A stretch of 64,000 bases of DNA from Pseudomonadota bacterium. Its GTDB lineage: Bacteria; Pseudomonadota; Alphaproteobacteria; Rhizobiales; Rhizobiaceae. The stretch lies in assembly GCA_023451735.1 (NCBI GenBank), contig JAEXYH010000044.1, forward strand, positions 62,001 to 126,000. Reading direction: 5' to 3'. The notes beneath the pieces were generated by a model. It had not been told where the DNA came from. It searched no databases and was given only the letters and a program-made list of their open reading frames with translations. The translations under genes and the position numbers were made by a program. Shown here piece after piece: positions 25,350 through 32,702 of the stretch (position 1 is its first letter; each line of letters opens with the position of its first letter).

Positions 25350-26186
25350 TTATGCTCGATCGAGCTGCTTCAGAGGCACCGCCAAGCTATGCGCCGCCAC
25401 AACACGATCGATGATTGCAAGCTTTGCTGCCTGCAGATCGAGGAAGCTGGAAACGAATTCGCGCGACACCCACATTGTCGAGCGCCCTTTGGTTCCGCTC
25501 CAGCCAAGAATTCCAAGCTCTTCAGCCTGGTTGATCTTCCGGGCGGAATGTGAGCGCGACAGATTGAAGCCCGCCGTCAGCTCGGCGGCTGAAACAAGGC
25601 TGGTCGGAAGGCGGGCGCCTGTTTCAAGATCACCTTCCAGGGAAGCGACCAATCGCTCGGTCACCAGAAACCCGCTATTCATCCACATGAAATGAGCAAA
25701 CGCGTGATGCGGATTGCGGATCGTATCGTCATGCAGAAGCCCGTTTGCGATTTCCGGTTGGAGAAAGGCGAGGGACGATGGAAGCGACGCTTGAAACCAA
25801 GCGACACGCTCTCTTCCGTCGAGCGTATCCAAGGTCCTCAGATGAAGTCCTATCCACCCGCTGATTGCCTCAAGCGTAGCCGGAGCCGGAGTTATGACGC
25901 GCATTCGCCTGTCATTCGGGTGCGGTTTTTGCGAGATCACTCCATATTGGGTCATCTCGTTCAGAAAGGCGGTAGCGGTGTTTTTGCTTGTTATCCCGTA
26001 CTTCGTGACGTTCCTTGTGAAGCTTGCCGCGCTCAGCCCCTCCGCCGACGATCCCGTCAGGTTCTGAAAATGCAATGCCAGGCCGATATGCCCCATAAGC
26101 CAACGGTCTTGGCTCGAAAATATTGTCGCCAGCCTCGGCTGCTCCTGGTGGACGCCCAACAGATATCCAGACTGTTCCTTTATCAT
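25350..26186 (-). CDS. Probable transcriptional regulator with two winged-helix-like segments
   Basis: A 278-residue soluble protein. The first half has a MarR-like helix-turn-helix and wing (NVTKYGITSKNTATAFLNEM, then PNDRRMRVITP). The second half repeats the pattern (ELTAGFNLSRSHSARKINQAEELG, then GRSTMWVSREF). This suggests two DNA-binding winged helices in one chain. No named family is recognised. The start is uncertain: ATG 26186 has a weak ribosome site, and ATG 26252 would add a hydrophobic stretch. No CsgD homologue is in the locus, so this gene at its edge is a candidate curli regulator, by position only. Confidence 0.55.
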   Translation of the reverse strand: MIKEQSGYLLGVHQEQPRLATIFSSQDRWLMGHIGLALHFQNLTGSSAEGLSAASFTRNVTKYGITSKNTATAFLNEMTQYGVISQKPHPNDRRMRVITPAPATLEAISGWIGLHLRTLDTLDGRERVAWFQASLPSSLAFLQPEIANGLLHDDTIRNPHHAFAHFMWMNSGFLVTERLVASLEGDLETGARLPTSLVSAAELTAGFNLSRSHSARKINQAEELGILGWSGTKGRSTMWVSREFVSSFLDLQAAKLAIIDRVVAAHSLAVPLKQLDRA

Positions 26187-26800
26187 GGATAAAAAACAGG
26201 GATGCTGCCTTATCGCATTTGATGTCAATATATTTGATAAGTAATAACACATCGTCCAAATGGCGCAAATCAGGTTAACATGGTTAATATTTGACCAAAT
26301 TTCGTAAAGATAAGCGTACAATCAAGACGTATATTGGGAATTGGTAAATTTCAAGTCCAGCCTAGAGCAATATTCGTACGTATTGGATTTATTCGCCTGA
26401 AAGATGAGTTGTCATTCAGGATTGGCGAAATTTCACCTTGAAGAACTGTTCTATGTCAATGCTGTATACGTATTTCCGATAAGATGACATGTGTTTCGGT
26501 CTTCGGCACGAAATATTTTCACTTCCAGCCGCTGTCAAACTTGGGAGGCAGTGGCGCGAGTTGACGCGCGCGTGTGCCGTCGAGGGGGGCTGTAAGGAGC
26601 TGACGCAATTGCTGCAACGTAGGCGCAAACTCCAGCCGGACGCATTGGTCATCTCTCTCGATCAGGTGCTGTCCGAAGTGAGTTAGCCTTCCGAGGGTTG
26701 ACGGAACTTAAGCGGTGGTCTGACAGGGTACGGCGCAGCAGCGGCTATCTCAATCCTGTTGCGGTCGCTTCCGCGCATGATGAATCGTTATTTGAAATAA
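26187..26800. other. A/T-rich interval without a convincing gene
   Basis: The stretch between the winged-helix gene and tRNA-Ser holds the upstream region of that gene and a hairpin-forming segment (26392-26429, TTCGCC/GGCGAA with an inner CTGAA/TTCAG). The short open frames present lack ribosome sites and normal codon bias. Confidence 0.5.
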
Positions 26801-26889
26801 TGGCAGACAAGGTGGATTCGAACCCACGGTACGCTTTCACGTACACACGCGTTCCAGGCGTGCGCCTTAAACCACTCGGCCACCTGTCC
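26801..26889 (-). tRNA. tRNA-Ser (GGA)
   Basis: The complement folds as a class II tRNA. The acceptor arm is GGACAGG/CTTGTCT, the D-arm is GCCGAGTGGTTTAAGGC, and the anticodon loop CTGGAAC has anticodon GGA. A long variable arm (GTACGTGAAAGCGTAC), T-arm GTGGGTTCGAATCCCAC and encoded CCA follow. Confidence 0.95.
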
Positions 26890-27964
26890 TTTAGAAGGTC
26901 TTGCGTCGTCTCCGAGGCAAAACATTGGAACGGCCGCGATATATACCGATGAATTTCCAGGGATCAACCGATATTTACAGAAATATTTCAGATTGGCGCC
27001 CTTTCCTCAAAAAAATAGCTGGAGAAGAGTTGCCGCCGATACAGTCCTGACCGGATTGAGATTTTTGCGCCAGCGCGGTCGATTGGATCAGCCTGGATTA
27101 GAGCCTAGTCAGCCCATCGACTTATTTCGTCATCGACGAAGAATCGGTCACCATTGCAACGATATGCTCGTGCGGAGACGCATGCGGATTTCTTCGGCTC
27201 GGCCAACGACTGTTTCGCGAATCAGCTGTTTAAATTCGGCTTCCCGTCGAAGGCGCCATATGCCCAAGGGCCGGATACGGCGCCCAACTATGATGATCTT
27301 GCAGGACGTCCACCGATGACGTTAAACAGCTTGGCTCTCGCTTCAACGATCAAGGGCCTCAGAGACGGGGCGATCGGGCTAAAAAAGCATCGTAAGCACG
27401 CCGACCGTTTTCTCAACTTGAACCCTCATGAGTTTTGGGCTTGCGTAGCTTTGGTCTCTTGTGGCTGATCGCTGTCCAACACTAACTGAAGTCTGGTTGG
27501 GACCACCAGGTATGGTCGGGAAGCGCCATTTGCTGTCATTCGCGATATTGAGCATCGCGTTTCCGTTTTGCCTTGCCCACCATGAGATATGTGGCCAGCG
27601 CAGCGGGCAGCGTCCGAAGCCAAGAGATCACGCAAACACCGGTAAGTAGCAATGCGATTGCAATAACGAAGCACTCTGCCGCGAGGGATGCCTAAATTCT
27701 TACCGCTCTCGCAACAAAGCTGCCTTCGAAAGAGCGTTTCCTGGGAAGGAGGGGCACCTACATCATGTTGTTTGCAATTATCGATAGTACAGGAGTGGGA
27801 GCCATCATTGCTTCGGGCTTCGGGTGTGGCGGTCAGAGCGCTGATGCGCCATGTGCGGACGTTGCGTTGCGCGGTGGTCGCCTTTATCCTTGCCAATGAT
27901 AGGTTCTGGGACGCGATTACTTTGTGCAAGCCGTAGCGCCCGATGAGAAAAAAGGAGTGAGGCT
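26890..27964. other. Gene-poor interval, possible decayed island
   Basis: Over one kilobase without a gene I can support. Several short open frames exist on both strands, including a 104-codon plus-strand frame from a TTG at 27154 and a minus-strand hydrophobic fragment near 27560-27690 that is cut by a stop. None has a ribosome site plus recognisable protein character. The pattern suits degraded mobile or accessory DNA. Confidence 0.5.
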
Positions 27965-28252
27965 ATGGGAGTGGTAGCTGCCATTGTCTTTTTGTGCCTG
28001 GCATTCTGGTGGTTCGTCAACGCGAACAGAACAGCCATCACTTGGCTCGGGATGGTGATTTTTGCTTTAGGCCTTATTCCCATCGCTGCAATAACCAGCT
28101 TTCATCCATATATGCTGCTAGCCATAGGCCAGTCGCTTGTGACCTTTCCTCTCCTGCCAGTTGGCGTCGCGGTGATGGCGTTAGGCCAATATCTGCTAAA
28201 ATCAAAACTTGAGAAGAAGATGTCGGACCCGGCTTGGCCGCCGGACAAGTAG
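27965..28252 (+). CDS. Small integral membrane protein, unknown; immunity-protein candidate
   Basis: A 95-residue protein with three hydrophobic segments (about 3-18, 24-42 and 46-72) and a charged C-terminal tail (KSKLEKKMSDPAWPPDK). A strong ribosome site (AAAGGAGTGAG) precedes ATG 27965. I recognise no family. It lies next to the acyltransferase gene, on the opposite strand. Small multi-helix membrane proteins commonly serve as immunity factors next to microcin-type genes, so that role is a hypothesis only. Confidence 0.6.
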   Translation: MGVVAAIVFLCLAFWWFVNANRTAITWLGMVIFALGLIPIAAITSFHPYMLLAIGQSLVTFPLLPVGVAVMALGQYLLKSKLEKKMSDPAWPPDK

Positions 28253-28630
28253 CATCCCCGGCGGGGCATTGTGCCAGTCGAACAGTCTTGAGGCCGAGCT
28301 GCGTCGGCTGGAACGCCAGCAGCGGTCATGACGACCGCAAGCTTATCCGCAGGAACGGCCCAAACGATCGCTTCATCAGTTATAGAGATGATGCTCCGGG
28401 CGGATTTCTTCATCCCGTTCAAAAGTGCGTCGTAGAAATGGCTCTCAGTGGGTACCAAGCCGACCTACAAAGACGGGAGAGCCGTATGTGCTGCAGAAAC
28501 CTCACGCGGTCGGCGCTTGTCGCCCGCTAGCTACGCAATAATCCTGACACCTGCATTCGGATAGTTCTCGCATGAACCAATGCAACCCCTTGGATCTCGC
28601 TGAAAGCGCACAAGCAGCCACTGACGTCGC
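28253..28630. other. Interval without a supported gene
   Basis: Lies between the 3' ends of the small membrane protein and the acyltransferase gene. I see only overlapping spurious frames and no clear terminator. Confidence 0.5.
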
Positions 28631-29083
28631 CTATTTCGCAGAGAGTACGTTACGCCACGTGCATATACGTCTTATTCCGCCGCCTGAATTGCGCCGGATC
28701 GAATGGGCGTGCCTGTCGGGAAAGATGTTCGTTTGAATGTCCCTGACGATCGCTCTGACATCGCCCGCGGGCGCCACCAGATCGGTAAACCAGAGATAAT
28801 GGCCGGAATTCCATTCATCGGGGGGAGGGTTGGTTCCCTTTTCGCGCAGGGCACGATGGTGCTCTTCGTTGACGAGGGCCCAGGTGACGAATGCGCCAGG
28901 TCTCCCCCCTTCATCGAGATAGATCTTGAACTGGCGCGCGTCCAATGGGGGGATGAGATAACTGCCTAACTGGTCCACGCTGTAGGTGCGATAGTGGGAA
29001 TCGAGCGAGATCGCGACCATCATTCCGAAAAGCTCAAAGAAACCATACCGGCGGCCTTCTGGCGCGCCTTCGACGAACGTCAT
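28631..29083 (-). CDS. HlyC-family toxin-activating lysine acyltransferase
   Basis: A 150-residue protein matching the HlyC/CyaC family by eye. His30 (SLDSHYRTYSV) aligns with catalytic His23 of HlyC, and Asp101 in WNSGHYLWFTDLVAPAGD aligns with Asp92 in the HlyC block WTSGDRKWFIDWIAPFGD. FPDRHAHSIR and a Gly-rich C-terminus also fit. HlyC proteins transfer a fatty acyl chain from ACP to internal lysines of RTX toxins; relatives in class IIb microcin clusters act in siderophore attachment. ATG 29083 is chosen because GGAG sits seven bases upstream; an earlier in-frame start adds 29 unconserved residues. It is transcribed divergently from a peptide-export operon and no RTX toxin gene is nearby. 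Confidence 0.8.
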   Translation of the reverse strand: MTFVEGAPEGRRYGFFELFGMMVAISLDSHYRTYSVDQLGSYLIPPLDARQFKIYLDEGGRPGAFVTWALVNEEHHRALREKGTNPPPDEWNSGHYLWFTDLVAPAGDVRAIVRDIQTNIFPDRHAHSIRRNSGGGIRRICTWRNVLSAK

Positions 29084-29283
29084 TAAATGCTCCAATCCTG
29101 ATGTAATTACCGCATCGGGCAGCTTCCGGGCTCTCCGCAAACAAAGTGCCCAAACGGTGCAAAGTGACAATTGCTCGGAACTTTACAAGGCCGAATGACT
29201 TTATCCGGCGTGGTGCAACTTTAAGTGCATCATATCGATAACCAAACTGGAATTACGCTTACATTACTGAAGAGGAGAAAAGA
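29084..29283. promoter_or_regulatory. Divergent promoter region of the peptide-export cassette
   Basis: The 200 bases separate the acyltransferase gene from the peptide gene and should hold both promoters. The peptide start is preceded by GAGGAGAAAAG, a strong ribosome site. I do not see a clear regulator-binding palindrome or consensus promoter. Confidence 0.5.
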
Positions 29284-29526
29284 ATGGGAAGCGGAAACTC
29301 AAGTGGTGGTGGCGATAATGTCAACCAGCGAGACAAGACCAACCGGCTTGGCAATAACCGTGATGGCCTGACCGACATGGGGAGAAGCGCAAGAGATCGC
29401 GACCCCGACGGGTATTTCGGTGGAAACGACCACGCCTGGAGCTCATTGAACGGCAACAGCTGCGGCAGTTGCCATTCGAGTGATCCCGGCAGATTTTCGC
29501 AAGGCGGTTTTGACGGCGGGAGATAA
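29284..29526 (+). CDS. Glycine-rich 80-residue peptide, candidate modified/exported precursor
   Basis: A small, very hydrophilic peptide rich in Gly, Asn, Ser, Asp and Arg, with no signal peptide and no membrane segment. It has exactly one lysine (Lys18) and two cysteines in C60-G-S-C63-H64, a CxxCH motif. Gly-Gly pairs occur at 46-47, 74-75 and 78-79. It is preceded by a strong ribosome site and followed by a hairpin and then the export genes. A lone lysine beside a HlyC-type acyltransferase makes it a plausible substrate. The family is not recognised; an alternative is that it is a structural or regulatory peptide. Confidence 0.7.
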   Translation: MGSGNSSGGGDNVNQRDKTNRLGNNRDGLTDMGRSARDRDPDGYFGGNDHAWSSLNGNSCGSCHSSDPGRFSQGGFDGGR

Positions 29527-29546
29527 TTTTAATCTCGTCGTGGTGT

Positions 29547-29567
29547 CCGGGCGGTCTATCTGCCCGG
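29547..29567 (+). terminator. Attenuator-like hairpin after the peptide gene
   Basis: CCGGGC / GCCCGG, 6-bp stem and 9-base loop, 20 bases past the peptide stop, no U-run. This arrangement is common where a precursor gene must be expressed above downstream export genes. Confidence 0.45.
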
Positions 29568-29575
29568 GCGCTGCC

Positions 29576-29581
29576 AGGAGG
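29576..29581 (+). promoter_or_regulatory. Ribosome binding site AGGAGG that decides the next start
   Basis: A full AGGAGG eight bases before an ATC codon (29590) and 23 bases before the first standard start codon (TTG 29605). The spacing favours initiation at ATC. Confidence 0.6.
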
Positions 29582-29589
29582 CCACGACC

Positions 29590-30561
29590 ATCGTAAGAAA
29601 AAAATTGATACTCATCCTAGGCGCCGCCATTGGCGTGGCGCTCTTGGCCGGAGCGGCATTTCATCTCAATTCGGCCAGATCCAGTTACAATCGTTATGTT
29701 GACCTCGCGCTGTTCGAAAACGGCGTGAAGATCAACCTCATCGGCGCCAGCTCCTTTTCGCGCAATCAGGAGGCCGGCGTCATCGAAGTGGGCATCGACG
29801 CGGATTCGTCTGAGGAGAGCAAGTCCTTCGTTCGGTCCGCATACGGCTTCCTTGCTTCGCTCAGCGGGCGAACGCTCAACGTGACCGACGCAACCGCAAA
29901 CCTGTTCGGACAGAGCCGATCTGTCTATGTGGCCTCGCCTTCAAGGAGCCTGCAAAACGGCGTGGATGACTTCGTGCAGAAACTGAGAAATTCCGCCCAG
30001 CAGACGTTTCCCAATGAGCGCGCCGGCGAATTCTGGGCATACCTGTCGTCGACCGTCGGAAAGTTCAACGGCGCGCCGTTTTTCTTCAACTCGGAATTCG
30101 CCGGCATCGACTTCGATAATGTGATCAAGAATGCGGCGCAGCACAGGCTCGCCAATACGAAGATAGAGCACTCCGTCGTCTACGTGAACACGCCGTTCCT
30201 GGAAGGCCGGTCCGCGTCGGAAAACCAGATGTTCACCAACTACGTGGCGCTGCAAGAAATCTTCCAGGATTACAACCTGGCATCCGATGTTAATGACCCA
30301 GAGTTCAAGCTGAAGACCATTCTCTACGACCACGACGAGGCTCTGGGAAATCTGACGGGCGCGCAAAGACGAGACGAATTGCGGAAGAATGCAGCAACCG
30401 GCCTTTGCTTGTTCGATGTCATGCTGACCAAACAGCTTGGTCAAAACGCAGGCAATGCTCCCGCGCCGGTCGGCATCATCGCTTTCTTGTCGCTTCAGGT
30501 TTCAGCTTACTACCACCGCTGGAGTGGTGACGACGATCTGTTCGACAGGCGCTGTTGGTAA
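29590..30561 (+). CDS. Membrane-anchored or exported protein of unknown family
   Basis: About 323 residues. From codon 29590 the N-terminus reads IVRKKLILILGAAIG, a basic start followed by a hydrophobic segment, so it is a signal anchor or signal peptide. The rest is soluble and mixed alpha/beta, with a possible second hydrophobic patch near the end (VGIIAFLSLQVSAYY). I recognise no family. The start is ambiguous: ATC 29590 has ideal spacing from AGGAGG and gives a proper N-terminus, whereas TTG 29605 would remove the basic residues. It is the second gene of the cassette and likely acts in the envelope. Confidence 0.6.
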   Translation: MVRKKLILILGAAIGVALLAGAAFHLNSARSSYNRYVDLALFENGVKINLIGASSFSRNQEAGVIEVGIDADSSEESKSFVRSAYGFLASLSGRTLNVTDATANLFGQSRSVYVASPSRSLQNGVDDFVQKLRNSAQQTFPNERAGEFWAYLSSTVGKFNGAPFFFNSEFAGIDFDNVIKNAAQHRLANTKIEHSVVYVNTPFLEGRSASENQMFTNYVALQEIFQDYNLASDVNDPEFKLKTILYDHDEALGNLTGAQRRDELRKNAATGLCLFDVMLTKQLGQNAGNAPAPVGIIAFLSLQVSAYYHRWSGDDDLFDRRCW

Positions 30562-30586
30562 CATTCGATTTCTTGCCGAGGAGGCA

Positions 30587-31039
30587 ATGATGGAGGCAGA
30601 AATGATCAATATCACCGCTCCGCTCATCACGCTGTCCTTGTATATCCTCATCTGGGAGAAGCTGCCCTATTGGGGCACCTGGTTCAACGCTCTTCTCGAC
30701 CGAAGCCCCCGCTGGGTACGGGTACTTTACGCGCAATGGCGATGCCCGTTCTGCGTTGCCTTCTGGATTGCCCTCCTGCTCCGTTTCCTCTTGGGCCTGT
30801 CTACGCTCCCGGACCTCCAAGTGATGGCCTCAAACGAGGGGTGGCCGATCCGGATCCTGATCGTCTTCTTCGACTGCCTGAGTTGCGCAACGCTCGTCTA
30901 CATTGGCCAACTGCTGATAAGCGCCGTCCTCGCATCTACCCTCAGGGGCTATGAGTTGCGCGCCGATTACCAGCGCAGGCTTTTGCTCCGTCCATCCTCC
31001 GGCAACACCACTCCGCCTGTTCAGGATCCCTCACCGTAG
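30587..31039 (+). CDS. Small membrane protein with CPFC motif (DUF1360-like)
   Basis: A 150-residue protein with three membrane segments (about 10-25, 57-72 and 88-115) and a CPFCVAFW motif at 53-60 at the membrane border. Conserved CPxC-x2-FW motifs are a feature I recall from DUF1360 membrane proteins; the match is weak. The Cys pair could act in thiol exchange with the two cysteines of the peptide, which is speculation. Three close ATGs exist (30587, 30590, 30602); the last has TGGAGG at five bases. It sits between the unknown envelope protein and the ABC exporter. Confidence 0.6.
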   Translation: MMEAEMINITAPLITLSLYILIWEKLPYWGTWFNALLDRSPRWVRVLYAQWRCPFCVAFWIALLLRFLLGLSTLPDLQVMASNEGWPIRILIVFFDCLSCATLVYIGQLLISAVLASTLRGYELRADYQRRLLLRPSSGNTTPPVQDPSP

Positions 31040-31057
31040 TTTTCTCAGGGCGTGAAA

Positions 31058-32701
31058 ATGCAGCACACCAAGGCCGAGGTTCCCCTTAAATGGTTCGCCG
31101 ATGCGATATGGAATTATCGTGCAATCTACGCCGAATTGCTGGGACTGGCGATCTGCCTAAGGCTGATCGCGCTCGTCGAGCCTTTTATCTTTCAGGTGAT
31201 CATCGACCGCGTTCTCCCTTTTCAGCGTGAGACGACCCTTACGGTCGTGCTGTTGATCTTCACGGCGGTCAGCCTGTTCCAGGTGGGGTTCCAGATTCTC
31301 TCCGGCTATCTGGGTATCGTCGGATCCAACCGCGTTACCCAGGAGCTCGGAGGGCGGATATTCCAGCACCTTTTCAGCCTGCCATATTCCTACTTCAGGA
31401 AATGGAACATCGGCGAAACGCTCTCACGTCTGTCGGAGACCGATACCATCCGGAACTTCCTGATCGCCGCGACCGCCGGGGTGTTCCTGGATGTTCTTTT
31501 CGTCGCCATCTATCTCGCGGTGCTCTTTTCGCTCTCTTCGCAGCTGACCTGGCTGATTATTGCAGCCCTGCCTGTGCAGGCCGCCGTCTATTTCCTGTTT
31601 GGCCCGTTTCTGCGACGGCATCTGCGTGCCCGCTTCGATGCCTCCGCCCGTCACCAGTCGAAAATGGTGGAATCGCTGACTGGAATCGCGACCGTCAAGG
31701 CACTTGGCGCAGAAAGACAGGCCATCGATCAGCTGAATGCGACGTTGACGCGATTGCTCGCCACGGGACTGAACGCCGGAAAGATCGACATCTACTCGGC
31801 CCAACTGAATTTCATCGTCAACCGCGGCCTGACGATCATCATTCTGCTGATCGGTTCCCAGCTTGTCTTCGCGGGAAGCCTCACGCTCGGCCAACTGGTG
31901 GCCTTCTATCTCATCTCCGACAAGGTGCTCGGCCCGATCGCGACCTTCTCCGAATTGTGGGAACGCTGGCAGAATGCAAGGGTTTCGCGGCAACGACTGG
32001 CAGACGTGCTCAACGCGCCGGTGGAGCCGTTCCGCACTTTGCCCAAACTCCCCGAGAACTTGAAGCCGAGCCTCACTCTGTCTTCGGTGTCGTTCAGCTA
32101 TGTGGAAGGCGTACCGGTTCTCAAGGACTTCGTCTTCCATGCCGAAGGCTGCAGTCTGAACCTTGTTGTCGGTCCATCCGGAACGGGCAAGTCCACCTTC
32201 GGTCGGCTTGCCTCCGGCCTCGAAATTCCCTCGAAAGGCAGCGTCGCGATCGACGGGCTGAACCTGCAGCACTACGATCCGCATGACGTACGTGCCAAGA
32301 TCGCATACGTCCCGCAGGAGGCCTATCTCTTCGACGGCTCGATACTCAGCAATCTGCAGATGGCCTCGAGCGATGTCGGAGATGATGAGATCAGAGCAGC
32401 CCTCAAGGCCGCGGCCGCGCAGGAGATCATCGATTCTCTTCCCAACGGCCTCCATACGGAAGTCGGGGAACGGGGGAGCTCGCTGTCCGGCGGTCAGCGG
32501 CAGAGACTGGCGATCGCCAGAAGTATCCTCACCCAGCCAAAGATCCTCATCCTGGACGAACCGACCAGTGCCGTCGACAATGACACCCAGGCAAGGCTGG
32601 CGGACGAGTTCGCCAGCCTGAGCTCCAGCATCACGATCATTATCATTACTCACAGGCCGCAGGCATTCGCCAATCCCAGCCAGATAGTCGAGTTCCACTG
32701 A
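31058..32701 (+). CDS. HlyB/LktB-type ABC exporter, fused membrane and ATPase domains, no peptidase domain
   Basis: A 547-residue inner-membrane exporter of a type I secretion system. It starts directly at the block before the first membrane helix (KWFADAIWNYRAIYAELLGL), which in HlyB follows the N-terminal C39 or C39-like domain, so that domain is absent. Six membrane helices occupy about residues 20-300. The ATPase has Walker A GPSGTGKST near 372, signature LSGGQRQ near 475, Walker B ILILDEP near 498 and the H-loop THRP. ATG 31058 has AGGG at seven bases and is preferred over GTG 31052. The adaptor gene follows after one base. Confidence 0.9.
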   Translation: MQHTKAEVPLKWFADAIWNYRAIYAELLGLAICLRLIALVEPFIFQVIIDRVLPFQRETTLTVVLLIFTAVSLFQVGFQILSGYLGIVGSNRVTQELGGRIFQHLFSLPYSYFRKWNIGETLSRLSETDTIRNFLIAATAGVFLDVLFVAIYLAVLFSLSSQLTWLIIAALPVQAAVYFLFGPFLRRHLRARFDASARHQSKMVESLTGIATVKALGAERQAIDQLNATLTRLLATGLNAGKIDIYSAQLNFIVNRGLTIIILLIGSQLVFAGSLTLGQLVAFYLISDKVLGPIATFSELWERWQNARVSRQRLADVLNAPVEPFRTLPKLPENLKPSLTLSSVSFSYVEGVPVLKDFVFHAEGCSLNLVVGPSGTGKSTFGRLASGLEIPSKGSVAIDGLNLQHYDPHDVRAKIAYVPQEAYLFDGSILSNLQMASSDVGDDEIRAALKAAAAQEIIDSLPNGLHTEVGERGSSLSGGQRQRLAIARSILTQPKILILDEPTSAVDNDTQARLADEFASLSSSITIIIITHRPQAFANPSQIVEFH

Positions 32702-32702
32702 C

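Noticed and set aside
26489..26686. 65-codon plus-strand frame before tRNA-Ser
   Set aside because: No ribosome site; low-complexity basic content; not supported by neighbours.
27154..27468. 104-codon plus-strand open frame from a TTG in the gene-poor interval
   Set aside because: No ribosome site, no recognisable protein character, and competing frames of similar length on both strands.
27426..27929. 167-codon minus-strand open frame in the gene-poor interval
   Set aside because: Amino-acid composition looks random (Arg/Cys/Ser-rich), with no ribosome site; it is probably a chance frame in degraded DNA.
28102..28458. 118-codon minus-strand frame overlapping the small membrane protein
   Set aside because: It runs antisense to a gene with a strong ribosome site and shows no recognised domain.
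29284..29526. Peptide as a c-type cytochrome
   Set aside because: CxxCH is present, but there is no signal peptide for the periplasm, no axial Met or other cytochrome features, and the peptide is Gly-rich and likely disordered.
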